Shown here piece after piece: positions 45,760-54,094 of a DNA stretch of 64,000 nt. Source of the DNA: Brytella acorum (lineage in GTDB: Bacteria > Pseudomonadota > Alphaproteobacteria > Acetobacterales > Acetobacteraceae); the NCBI RefSeq assembly GCF_029309905.1, contig NZ_JARBJP010000002.1, positions 248,001 through 312,000 on the forward strand. Reading direction: 5' to 3'. Both the position numbers and the translations under genes were made by a program. Each line of letters opens with the position of its first letter. The first letter of the stretch is position 1. The notes under the pieces are model-generated. The model was not told the origin of the DNA. It did not search any database and saw only the letters and a list, made by a program, of their open reading frames with translations.

Positions 45760-46485
45760 ATGACCCAGTCCAAGCCCCTGGGGGGTGCCTCCAGCCAGAT
45801 TTCCGAGCCGGGGCAGCATAAACCGCGCTCCGCCCTCGATGCCGAAGCCGTCAAGGCCGCCTATCGACGCTGGGCGAAAGTCTATGACAGCGTGTTCGGG
45901 GGGATCTCCGCGTTCGGTCGCCGCCGCGCGGCAGCGGCCGTCAATGCGCTGCCTGGATCGCGGGTTCTGGAGGTCGGGGTTGGTACCGGCCTTGCTCTGC
46001 CGTTTTACACGCAGGAAAAATCCGTCACGGGGATCGATCTGTCCGCCGACATGCTTGACCGCGCGCGCGAACGCGTGGTGCGGATGCAGCTTTCGAACGT
46101 CGACGATCTGGTGGAAATGGATGCCGAAGCGACCACATTCCCCGATGCGAGTTTCGACATCGCCGTTGCAATGTTCGTGGCGTCTGTCGTCCCTCATCCC
46201 CAGCAGTTGCTGCTTGAGCTGAAGCGAGTCGTCAAACCGGGCGGCTACATCCTGTTTGTGAACCATTTTCTCGCACAGGGCGGTGTTCGGCTGGCCGTGG
46301 AACGCGGAATGGCGCGGGCTTCACGCTCGTTGGGGTGGCATCCGGATTTCGCCATGGAATCGCTTCTGCCGCCCCAGGACCTGCGACGGGCCACGATCAT
46401 GCCGGTCCCGCCGGCTGGACTGTTTACGCTCGTAACTCTGCCGCATGGTGAAACGCGGGAGGGTGCGGAAGCCCTCGTGGCCTGA
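45760..46485 (+). CDS. SAM-dependent methyltransferase, probable phosphatidylethanolamine N-methyltransferase
   Basis: Class I methyltransferase of 241 residues. Motif I is LEVGVGTGLALP, with GIDLSADMLDRAR following, and the YRRWAKVYDSVFG opening is like that of Rhodobacter-type PmtA, which methylates phosphatidylethanolamine to phosphatidylcholine at the membrane surface. Acetic acid bacteria make phosphatidylcholine, which fits. A GAGAGGAG ribosome site precedes the ATG. It is 103 bases upstream of the degenerate oxidase operon. The substrate is inferred from resemblance. Confidence 0.8.
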   Translation: MTQSKPLGGASSQISEPGQHKPRSALDAEAVKAAYRRWAKVYDSVFGGISAFGRRRAAAAVNALPGSRVLEVGVGTGLALPFYTQEKSVTGIDLSADMLDRARERVVRMQLSNVDDLVEMDAEATTFPDASFDIAVAMFVASVVPHPQQLLLELKRVVKPGGYILFVNHFLAQGGVRLAVERGMARASRSLGWHPDFAMESLLPPQDLRRATIMPVPPAGLFTLVTLPHGETREGAEALVA

Positions 46486-46588
46486 ACATGACAGGAAATT
46501 CCTTTGCATCTCGCTGCGGGTTTATGCTCAACGATCGGCTGATTCGCGAAGCGCAGATCCTGGTATCGATTTGAAGAGGACGAGGTTT

Positions 46589-47797
46589 TTGAGGCAGCCG
46601 AAACAACCGACAGGCGTCTCACAGCCGACCCAATGGGCCGACGGTGCGTTTTTTCTGGGGCTTGCGCTTCTGTGCGGCCTCATCGGGGGCACGCTGGGCT
46701 TTGTCGTCTCCGCGACGGGCGCCGACAGCCAGGCCCTTCCTCTGCGTCACGGGATCCTGCTGGATATGTTCGTGATGCCGGTCGCTCTGCTGGGCGGTAT
46801 CGGTCGGTGGCTTCTTCCCGCACGCATGAGCGGTGGACAGATGACGTTGCCTGCGCTGGACCGTTTCAGCGCCGTCATGCTTGCAGTCGGCGCGATGCTC
46901 GCAGGATGTGGCCCCGTCACGCCGAACGGCCTTGTCGTAGCACTTCTGTCGTGGTGCGCTGGTCTGGGTGGCCTCGCCGCCAGTACGATTCTGACCGTGC
47001 TTGAAGATCGGCCCGGGCGTTTCCGGGACCTGCCTGTTTTTGTATGGTCTCAATGTCTCGGTGCCGCGATGGTCGTGCTCGTCACGCCCGTCATCGCGGG
47101 CCTTCTCACAAACATGCTGATCCAGCGCAGCGCGACATTCGTGTCCCTCGAAACCCTTCTTGAATTCTGCCGTCCCCCGATGCTCGTGCTCTCGCTGGTC
47201 CTGTCACTGGGGCTGGTCGGCGCCGCGTTGCGACAGGACGACCGAACGGTTTCTCCCTATCTTGTCGGAGCGCTTTCCGCACTCGCGACGGTCGCGCCTC
47301 TCGCATGGACTCACGGCGTGTTGCACCACGATGGCGCCATCACTGCCCGGATCATGCCTTTCGCGATCGCGCTTCCGGCGCTGCTCGCCGGTGGCCTGTG
47401 GTGTGTGACATTCTGGCGCGAGCGGCTGGATACGAGTTCCGCGCTCCTTTGGGCCTGTGGCGCTCTGGTGCTGTGTATGGCCGGATCGGTCTCCCTGCTG
47501 ACAGGGGCAAGTGCTTCGGCCGCACATTCCGCAGCCCTGTTCGGAGCGGTTTTTGCGGTTTTTGCGGGCTATTATGCATGGTTTGACCGTGTGGAGGCGC
47601 TTCCGGTGCCGCGCGTTATGGGTTTTTGCCATTTTCTCCTTGCGGCGGGGGGCGTTGGGCTGCTGGTCGCGCCGGGAGCGGCGCATGGTGCGGCGGGAAA
47701 CGTGCTGCTCGGCGCGGCTCTGATTTACGTGCTCCCGCTGTCGCTGATCATGCTGGTTCGACGCCGCGTGATGTCGGCGTCCGGTAAGGTGGCATGA
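46589..47797 (+). CDS. Degenerate haem-copper oxidase subunit I homologue
   Basis: A 402-residue polytopic membrane protein whose hydrophobic segments line up with cytochrome c oxidase subunit I, e.g. RHGILLDMFVMPVALLGG, RWLLPARMSGGQMTLPAL and FGAVFAVFAGYYAWF. Against Paracoccus CtaD, the low-spin haem ligands are kept (His54, His313). The GHPEVY motif reads CRPPML: Arg195 replaces a copper B histidine and Leu199 the cross-linked tyrosine. The HH pair reads His242-Gly243 and the haem a3 histidine is Ala311. It cannot reduce oxygen in the normal way. TTG at 46589 has a GAGGACGAGG ribosome site. The stop overlaps ctaB by four bases. The alignment is by eye. Confidence 0.75.
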   Translation: MRQPKQPTGVSQPTQWADGAFFLGLALLCGLIGGTLGFVVSATGADSQALPLRHGILLDMFVMPVALLGGIGRWLLPARMSGGQMTLPALDRFSAVMLAVGAMLAGCGPVTPNGLVVALLSWCAGLGGLAASTILTVLEDRPGRFRDLPVFVWSQCLGAAMVVLVTPVIAGLLTNMLIQRSATFVSLETLLEFCRPPMLVLSLVLSLGLVGAALRQDDRTVSPYLVGALSALATVAPLAWTHGVLHHDGAITARIMPFAIALPALLAGGLWCVTFWRERLDTSSALLWACGALVLCMAGSVSLLTGASASAAHSAALFGAVFAVFAGYYAWFDRVEALPVPRVMGFCHFLLAAGGVGLLVAPGAAHGAAGNVLLGAALIYVLPLSLIMLVRRRVMSASGKVA

Positions 47798-48726
47798 GCG
47801 CCGCACTGGAAACCGGTCCGGCGCTCACACCTGCGGACGGGTCGGCGCTCAAGGACTGGTTCGCGCTTCTCAAGCCGCGTGTCATTTCTCTGGTGGTGTT
47901 TACCGGGGTTGCGGGAATGGCGGTGGCCCCGCGCTGGCCGTCCGTGCCGGAAGGGCTGATCGACATGCTTTGCATCTGCCTCGGGGCCGGTGCCGCAGGG
48001 GCGATCAATATGTGGTATGATCGCGATATTGACGCGGTCATGAAGCGCACGTCCGTAAGGCCGATCCCGGACAGCCGCATGAACCCGGATTCCGCGTTGA
48101 TCTACGGCGTGGCGCTGTCCGTTCTGTCGGTGGTCGTCCTGTGGCTGGCCAGCAATGCGCTTGCCGCCGGAATCCTGGCGTTTTCGATCTTTTTCTACGC
48201 CGTCGTTTATACGATGTGGCTCAAGCGCAGCACGCCGCAGAATATCGTGATCGGTGGCGCGGCCGGGGCTTTCCCGCCGATGATCGGCTGGGCCGCCGCG
48301 ATGGGCGATATGGCCGTTCTGCCGGTCGTGATGTTCGCCATCGTGTTTCTATGGACCCCGCCGCATTTCTGGTCTCTTTCTCTCTATGCCTGCAAGGACT
48401 ACACGCGCGCCGGGATTCCGATGCTCCCGGTCGTCAAGGGCGCGCGCCATACGCGCTGGAACATCTTCGTCTATACCTTCATTCTGTCCGCGGTGACGGC
48501 CATCCCCTGCGTCATGCATCTCTGCGGCAAGATCTACATGGTCACGGCCATCGCCATGGACGCGGGCTTCATCTATTTCGCCTGGCGCGTCCTGACGGAC
48601 AAGCAGGATGCCCACGGCGTCAGCCTGACCGGCGATCGTCCCGCGAAACTGGCTTTCCGTTATTCCCTGGCATACCTGTTTTTCCTGTTTCTCGGTCTTC
48701 TGGTCGATCGGGTCCTGTTTCCATGA
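47794..48726 (+). CDS. ctaB: Haem o synthase (protohaem IX farnesyltransferase)
   Basis: UbiA-family membrane prenyltransferase that adds farnesyl to haem b, giving haem o for the bo3 ubiquinol oxidase (or haem a). It has 310 residues, about eight membrane helices, and the signature NMWYDRDIDAVMKRTSVRP at 72-90, whose Asp residues bind magnesium-diphosphate. ATGA overlaps with genes on both sides show a coupled operon. A complete set of aa3 oxidase genes is absent nearby, so the product most likely serves cytochrome bo3. Confidence 0.95.
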   Translation: MSAALETGPALTPADGSALKDWFALLKPRVISLVVFTGVAGMAVAPRWPSVPEGLIDMLCICLGAGAAGAINMWYDRDIDAVMKRTSVRPIPDSRMNPDSALIYGVALSVLSVVVLWLASNALAAGILAFSIFFYAVVYTMWLKRSTPQNIVIGGAAGAFPPMIGWAAAMGDMAVLPVVMFAIVFLWTPPHFWSLSLYACKDYTRAGIPMLPVVKGARHTRWNIFVYTFILSAVTAIPCVMHLCGKIYMVTAIAMDAGFIYFAWRVLTDKQDAHGVSLTGDRPAKLAFRYSLAYLFFLFLGLLVDRVLFP

Positions 48727-48830
48727 GTGATCGGAAAGAGTCCAACCGGCGCGGCCGGATTTATGGCCTTCTCGGCGCGATCGGGCTTGTGGTCGTTATT
48801 CTCTACGCCATCACCCTCATGCATACATAA
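48723..48830 (+). CDS. CoxF-like single-pass micropeptide
   Basis: A 35-residue peptide: charged N-terminus (MSDRKESNRRGRIYG) and one helix (LLGAIGLVVVILYAITLMH). Its position directly after ctaB with a four-base ATGA overlap, and its Arg-rich start followed by a VVILYAIT helix, match the small CoxF protein found between ctaB and ctaG in other alphaproteobacteria. Those are about 45-60 residues, so this one is shortened. A terminator follows the stop at once. It is too short for standard ORF cut-offs and easy to miss. Confidence 0.65.
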   Translation: MSDRKESNRRGRIYGLLGAIGLVVVILYAITLMHT

Positions 48831-48862
48831 AAAACGGGCGTCGTTATGCGAACCCGTTTTTT
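48829..48862 (+). terminator. Terminator of the ctaB operon
   Basis: AAAAAACGGG and CCCGTTTTTT form a perfect 10-bp stem ending in a T6 run on the plus strand; the flanking A-run makes it work in both directions. It sits between the CoxF-like gene and the convergent Tim44-like gene. Confidence 0.8.
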
Positions 48863-48877
48863 ATGGCGCCGCAGGGT

Positions 48878-49804
48878 TCAGGTGGTTTGCTGAATGGCGG
48901 AAAGCACCCAGTTGCCACGGCCATCCGCCCGCAGGAAGGTCCACAGCTCGGTCACGTTCACCGGCGTCGTCGTGCTCCCATCAATGACGTTCCCCATCAT
49001 GTCCGTCGTGACATCGATCAGGCTGTAACGCATCGCGACCGTCGCATAGGTGAGGTTGCCTTCTCTCCAGGCTTCGGAGAGATCCCCCTGAAGGAAGCGG
49101 ACGTTCGACGTGACGTTGCGTGCACCGCGGCTTGCATAGTCGCTCAGCTGCTCGTTGAAATACGAAGCCATTTCCGGCGTCGTCATCGATGACAGGGCAT
49201 TCAGATTCTGGGCGCTCCAGGCCGCCTGAATATCCACCAGCAGGCGCTGAAAGGCGCGGTAATCGTCCGGCGTGACCGTTACCGGAGCCTGGCCGTATGG
49301 GGACGAAGGCGCGCCGCCCATGTTCCGTACTCCAGCGCCGCGCGCCGCGCCAAGACGACGGAGGATCCAGACGAAGATGGCTCCGAAAACGAGCACCTGG
49401 AAAAGGAAGCCGATCATCGAGCCGCCGCCGCCGAACCCGCCGAAAAAGCCGTGACCGCTCAGCAGGCCGAAAAGTCCGGCGCCCAGAAAACCACCGAAAA
49501 ATCCTGTCATGAAGGGATGGCGGTTGGCATAGCCACCACCCATCATCGGACGCGACGGAGCACCGTAGGGATAGGGGCGCGAACTCGGCATCGGTGCTGA
49601 AGAGGGAGCCAACGAGCGATCCATGGGACGGGCGTAGCCGGGCGCCGTGGCGGTCGAAGGCGGGGCGCTATAAGTGCGGCCTCCACGGCTTCCCATGGAA
49701 TAGCCATTGCCTGGCCGTGCCTCGGCCAGGGGTGTCAGCGCGGTGGCGGCGCAGGTCAGGGCGACACAGGTCAGGGCAACAGGTGACAGAATGCGCAGAC
49801 GCAT
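48878..49804 (-). CDS. Tim44-like domain protein, membrane-anchored
   Basis: About 308 residues from the ATG at 49804, which has a CGGAG ribosome site; the frame continues to 49894. A signal or anchor helix (about 5-25) is followed by a Gly/Pro/Ser/Tyr-rich segment, a second membrane region with Gly-rich repeats (GFFGGFLGAGLFGLL, FQVLVFGAIFVWIL) and a C-terminal Tim44-like domain (about 180-305), which in mitochondria binds the import machinery. In bacteria the role is not known. It is convergent with the ctaB operon. Confidence 0.82.
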   Translation of the reverse strand: MRLRILSPVALTCVALTCAATALTPLAEARPGNGYSMGSRGGRTYSAPPSTATAPGYARPMDRSLAPSSAPMPSSRPYPYGAPSRPMMGGGYANRHPFMTGFFGGFLGAGLFGLLSGHGFFGGFGGGGSMIGFLFQVLVFGAIFVWILRRLGAARGAGVRNMGGAPSSPYGQAPVTVTPDDYRAFQRLLVDIQAAWSAQNLNALSSMTTPEMASYFNEQLSDYASRGARNVTSNVRFLQGDLSEAWREGNLTYATVAMRYSLIDVTTDMMGNVIDGSTTTPVNVTELWTFLRADGRGNWVLSAIQQTT

Positions 49805-49919
49805 GAATAACTCCGGTCCAGAACACGCTCCGAAAACCTTCGTTTCCCGAGCCGGTTCCATCTTACTCTTTTGAAAGCGCCGTGACCGGTTCAAATGATG
49901 TCATCCGATCAGTAACGGC

Positions 49920-51263
49920 TCAGGCACCCGCCACGCGCATGGCGTCGATCCGGATCGATGGGGCGTCGGTGCCACGTCGGAACTCGAGATCGTCCGCCAC
50001 CTGCATGCGCAGGAACATCTCTATGAGATTGCCCGCGATGGTCAGTTCCGCAATAGGCTCGGCCAGCATGCCATCGCGAATCATGAAACCACCGGCCCCG
50101 CGGCTGTAATCGCCCGTCAGACCATTGATCGAGGAGCCCATGAGATCCTCGATCCACAGGCCCTCCTTGATATCGCCCATGAGCGACGCCACCGAATGCG
50201 CGCCTCCCGCCAGATAGAGATTGCTCGCTCCGGGTGAAGGCGGCGAGCCGACGCCGCGTTGCGCACGGCCATTGGAGGCCAGACCCAGCTGCCGTGCGGT
50301 CCTGGTGTCGAGAAGCCATTCTTTCAGGATGCCGTCTTCCACGATGGAGAGGGGAGCGGCCCTGAAGCCTTCGGCGTCGAACGGCCGCGATCGCAGGCCG
50401 CGGCGCCGCGTGGGATCGTCAATCAGCGCCAGACCTGCCGGTAGGATCCGTTCACCGTGCTTCGCGGAGAAAAAAGAGGTGCCCCGCGCAATCGCCGATC
50501 CATTGGCGGCTCCGGCAAGATGGCCGATGAGGCTCCCCGACACGCGCCTGTCATAAATAACCGGCATTGTTCCCGTCCGGGGCTTGATCGGGTTGAGCCG
50601 ACGAACGGCCCGCTCTCCGGCTTCGCGCCCGAGTTTGGTCGCGGCTTCGAGATCCGACAGGAACACGGCCGAATGCCCCGCGTAGTCACGCTGCATGTCT
50701 GCACCGGTCCCCGCGAGGACGCTGACGCCGGTGCTGTGTCCGGTGCGCGCATAATCCGCGGCAAAGCCGTTGCTGTCGGCCAGGGCGATATGCGTTCGCC
50801 CGTAAGAGGCCGAAGCGCCGTTGCTGTTCGTCACGCCCGCCACGGCGAGCGCGATCTCCTCGGTTTCGCGCGCGCGCTCGACAAGGGCCGCGAGGGCTGG
50901 TGCGGGCGTGGGGTCGGCCATATCGAGAAGGGCGGAGTCGTAAACGCCCTGCGTCGCGGGATCGCCCAGGCCGATATGCGGATCGGGCGGCAGAACCCGC
51001 GCCATGGCCAGCGCCTGCCCGGCGAGTGCCGCGAAGCGCGCAGGGTCGAGTTCGGTGGCCGAAATCGTCGCCGAACGTTGGCCGACGAAGACCCGCAGAC
51101 CGATATTCGTCGTCTCGGAATGTTCAAGATCCTCCGGCACGCCCTTGCGGCAGGAGGCGCCGATCGCCGTCGATGATACGGCAATGGCATCGGCGCGGTC
51201 CGCTCCGGCCTTTCGTGCGGCGTCGAGGAGCGCCTGAAGGAGCTGCAGGTCCGTGTCGCTCAT
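49920..51263 (-). CDS. pmbA: PmbA/TldE metalloprotease-family protein
   Basis: The TldE half of the TldD/TldE protease, which in relatives matures microcin B17 and degrades CcdA. It has 447 residues with N-terminal VSSTAIGASCRKG-like and ETTNIGLRVFVGQR blocks and the C-terminal SSINGLTGDYSRGAGGFMI region typical of the family. TldE lacks the HExxxH zinc motif of TldD and none is seen here, as expected. No tldD lies in the window. The ATG overlaps the M16 peptidase stop by four bases, so the two are coupled. Confidence 0.9.
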   Translation of the reverse strand: MSDTDLQLLQALLDAARKAGADRADAIAVSSTAIGASCRKGVPEDLEHSETTNIGLRVFVGQRSATISATELDPARFAALAGQALAMARVLPPDPHIGLGDPATQGVYDSALLDMADPTPAPALAALVERARETEEIALAVAGVTNSNGASASYGRTHIALADSNGFAADYARTGHSTGVSVLAGTGADMQRDYAGHSAVFLSDLEAATKLGREAGERAVRRLNPIKPRTGTMPVIYDRRVSGSLIGHLAGAANGSAIARGTSFFSAKHGERILPAGLALIDDPTRRRGLRSRPFDAEGFRAAPLSIVEDGILKEWLLDTRTARQLGLASNGRAQRGVGSPPSPGASNLYLAGGAHSVASLMGDIKEGLWIEDLMGSSINGLTGDYSRGAGGFMIRDGMLAEPIAELTIAGNLIEMFLRMQVADDLEFRRGTDAPSIRIDAMRVAGA

Positions 51264-52525
51264 GCTGCGAGGCTCTTACGGATGGCATCGAGAGACGGGA
51301 CGTTCGAGACGGGACCGATGGTCGCCAATGTCGGCTGTCCGGTGAAGGTCTGCCGGGCGACGCGAATGATATCGGCCTCGGTGACCGCGTTGACGCGCGC
51401 CACGGTTTCCTGCGTGGGGATCACGCGATCGAAAAGCTGCAACTGCCGGGCAATCTGCTCGCAGCGGCTTCCCGTGCTTTCGAGAGACATGAGCAGGGAC
51501 GACTTGAGCTGGGCGCGCGCGCGCGCGATTTCCGCTTCCGCGATGCCGTCCGGCAGCTTGCGCAGTTCGTCGATGACGACGGGAACGAGCTCGGCGGTCT
51601 GTTCTTCGCCCGTGCCAGCATAAATGCCGAATATGCCGCTATCCAGGAAGGGTTGGGCAAAGGAATAGACGGAATAAACCAGTCCGCGTTTTTCACGCAC
51701 TTCCTGGAACAGGCGTGACGACATGCCGCCCCCGAGCAGTGTCGAAAGCAGAAGGGTCGCGTGGTAGTCCGGATGGCCATAGGGAACGGACGGGAAGCCC
51801 ATGACGATATGAGCCTGATCGAGGTCCTTCGTGGTCCGGCATTCGCCGCCGACATACCGTCCGAGGCTCGGCTGCGTGGCATCATGGGCGGGCAGATCGC
51901 GAAAATGCGACGAGACCATGTCCAGAACGGCCTCGTGGTAGAGATTGCCCGCCGCTGCGATGACGATGTTCCTCGCCGTATAATGCGTGTGCATGTAGTT
52001 CATGAGCGTCTCGCGCTTCATGGACGTGATCAGGGCTTCGGTTCCCAGTGTCGGACGCCCCATCGGCTGGTCGGGATAGGCCGTTTCCTGAAAGTGGTCG
52101 AACACGATGTCGTCCGGCGTGTCGTTGGCCTGGCCGATTTCCTGAAGGATGACGCCGCGCTCGCGCTCCACCTCTTCATCCAGAAAGGTGCTGTGCGTGA
52201 GGATATCGCCGATGATGTCGATACCGAGCGGAAGGTCTTCCTTGAGGAGCTTGACGTAATAGGCCGTCTGCTCCCGGGCCGTGTAGGCATTGATATGGCC
52301 GCCGACATTCTCGATCTCTTCGGCGATCCTCGCGGCGGAACGGCGTTTCGTGCCCTTGAACGCCATATGTTCAAGGAAATGGGAGACGCCGTTTTCCTCC
52401 GGGGTCTCGTGTCGTGTGCCGCTGGAGACATAGGCGCCGAAAGAGACGGTTTCGACGCGCTCCATGCGCTCGGTAACGACGGTCAGCCCGTTCGGCAGGC
52501 GCGTGACGTTGATCGGATCACTCAT
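51260..52525 (-). CDS. M16-family zinc peptidase
   Basis: Pitrilysin-family peptidase of 421 residues resembling mitochondrial processing peptidase beta. The inverted zinc motif HxxEH is intact at His49, Glu52 and His53 (HFLEHMAFKGT) and the downstream glutamate lies in ERERGVILQEI. The ATG at 52525 (MSDPINVTRLPNGL) matches the family start; the frame from 52612 adds unrelated residues. It is directly downstream of thrC and coupled to pmbA, an order common in alphaproteobacteria. Confidence 0.92.
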   Translation of the reverse strand: MSDPINVTRLPNGLTVVTERMERVETVSFGAYVSSGTRHETPEENGVSHFLEHMAFKGTKRRSAARIAEEIENVGGHINAYTAREQTAYYVKLLKEDLPLGIDIIGDILTHSTFLDEEVERERGVILQEIGQANDTPDDIVFDHFQETAYPDQPMGRPTLGTEALITSMKRETLMNYMHTHYTARNIVIAAAGNLYHEAVLDMVSSHFRDLPAHDATQPSLGRYVGGECRTTKDLDQAHIVMGFPSVPYGHPDYHATLLLSTLLGGGMSSRLFQEVREKRGLVYSVYSFAQPFLDSGIFGIYAGTGEEQTAELVPVVIDELRKLPDGIAEAEIARARAQLKSSLLMSLESTGSRCEQIARQLQLFDRVIPTQETVARVNAVTEADIIRVARQTFTGQPTLATIGPVSNVPSLDAIRKSLAA

Positions 52526-52624
52526 GAAACGGTGGTTTCCTGGAAAGTCGGATGGCGGGACACCGGTCGGTCGCTCTGGTGAGCGGACCGGCATCTGGTC
52601 ATGGTCAAACAAGGCGGCAGTCGA

Positions 52625-54019
52625 TCAGCCAAGGCGCAGATGTGTCCTGACGGCGGATTCTACAACCTTGAGGTCATTGGGCAGAATTTCGAAACGTTCG
52701 GCCCGCTTGAAAAGATCCGCGAGTTTTTCGGGCAAGGGCGGATGAATGCCGGTCGCCTTGATGACGGCGTCGGGGAATTTCGCGGGATGGGCGGTCGCGG
52801 CAGCCACCATGGGCACGCCCTGTTCATGGCCGCGTCGGGCCGCCGCGATCCCGATGGCGGTATGCGGGTCGGCCAGATAGTGGCTGTTCCTGTAGAGTTC
52901 GCGCATTTCGTCCAGCGTCTGCTCATCGCTCAGATGCAGACCGGAAAACACGGCGCGGGCACGGTCCCACGCGGTCGGGGGCACATCCATGCGGCCCGTC
53001 GCGCGGAACTGCGTCATGATGCGGGCGCAGGCTTCGCTATCACGGTCGAGCAGTTCGAAGAGCAGACGCTCGAAATTCGATGAAACCTGAATATCCATCG
53101 ACGGCGAGAGGCTGGGCTCGACACCGCGGACGCTCATGTCGTTGCAATCCAGGAAGCGCGTCAGGATGTCGTTGCGGTTCGATCCGATGCATAGCCGATG
53201 AATGGGCAGTCCCATTTTCGACGCGGCCCAGGCGGCCAGCACGTTGCCGAAATTGCCGGTGGGAACCGCAAACGACACGGCACGATCCGGCGCGCCGAGC
53301 GTAAGCGCGGCGCGGACGTAATAGGGGATCTGTGCCGCGATACGCGCCCAGTTGATCGAATTGACGGCGGAAAGACGCACCTCTTCGCGGAAGGGCTTAT
53401 CCGCGAACATCGCCTTCACCAGATCCTGACAGTCGTCGAAGGTGCCTTCGACGGCGATGTTGAGGATATTGTCTTCCTTCACCGTCGTCATCTGGCGGCG
53501 CTGCACGTCAGACGTGCGACCGCGTGGATGGAGAATGGCGACGGACAAATGCCTGCTGCCCCGAAACGCCTCGATCGCGGCCGAGCCGGTGTCGCCCGAT
53601 GTCGCGCCCACGATCGTCACGCGCTCGCCGCGTTCGGTCAGAACATGCTCGAACAGCTTGCCGAGCAGCTGCATCGCCATGTCTTTGAACGCGAGAGTCG
53701 GGCCGTGGAACAGTTCCAGCGAGAACAGGCCGTTCTCGATTTCGACCAGGGGTGCTACGGCCGGATGGTCGAAATCCGCATAGGCCTCGGTGCAGAGGCG
53801 CAAAAGCGTCGCGAAATCGATCGCGCCTTCGGTGAAGGGCGCGATCACGCGGGCCGCGAGATCGGCGTAGGGTAGACCGCGCAGGGAACGCCATTCATCG
53901 GGCGTGAATTGTGGCCATGATTCGGGCATGTAGAGGCCGCCATCGTCGGCAAGGCCAGCCAGAAGAATGTCGGAGAAGTTCCGGGCGCGCGTGTCGCCCC
54001 GCGTCGATCTGTAGCGCAT
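52625..54019 (-). CDS. thrC: Threonine synthase
   Basis: PLP enzyme converting O-phosphohomoserine to threonine. It has 464 residues from the ATG at 54019 (MRYRSTRG). The PLP lysine is in LAFKDMAMQ, the phosphate-binding loop in GATSGDTGSAA, and the N-terminal DDGGLYMPESWP is the family entry motif. The frame continues to 54058 but the YRSTRG start is conserved. It lies upstream of the M16 peptidase on the same strand. Confidence 0.95.
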   Translation of the reverse strand: MRYRSTRGDTRARNFSDILLAGLADDGGLYMPESWPQFTPDEWRSLRGLPYADLAARVIAPFTEGAIDFATLLRLCTEAYADFDHPAVAPLVEIENGLFSLELFHGPTLAFKDMAMQLLGKLFEHVLTERGERVTIVGATSGDTGSAAIEAFRGSRHLSVAILHPRGRTSDVQRRQMTTVKEDNILNIAVEGTFDDCQDLVKAMFADKPFREEVRLSAVNSINWARIAAQIPYYVRAALTLGAPDRAVSFAVPTGNFGNVLAAWAASKMGLPIHRLCIGSNRNDILTRFLDCNDMSVRGVEPSLSPSMDIQVSSNFERLLFELLDRDSEACARIMTQFRATGRMDVPPTAWDRARAVFSGLHLSDEQTLDEMRELYRNSHYLADPHTAIGIAAARRGHEQGVPMVAAATAHPAKFPDAVIKATGIHPPLPEKLADLFKRAERFEILPNDLKVVESAVRTHLRLG

Positions 54020-54060
54020 CGAATCGCTATAGCACGGCAGGCGCGCCGCGGGGAGCACGG

Positions 54061-54081
54061 CGTTGGGTGTTGGGTGTTGGG
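54061..54081. repeat. Three tandem 7-base repeats
   Basis: CGTTGGG TGTTGGG TGTTGGG, three copies of a 7-base unit in the 75-base space between the yellow/MRJP-like gene and thrC. Such repeats can slip, but they lie outside coding sequence. Confidence 0.6.
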
Positions 54082-54094
54082 CGGAAAAAAGCCG

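Noticed and set aside
46445-46588. Upstream extension of the oxidase-like gene
   Set aside because: Overlaps the end of the methyltransferase gene and adds 48 residues with no membrane segment; the TTG at 46589 has the better ribosome site.
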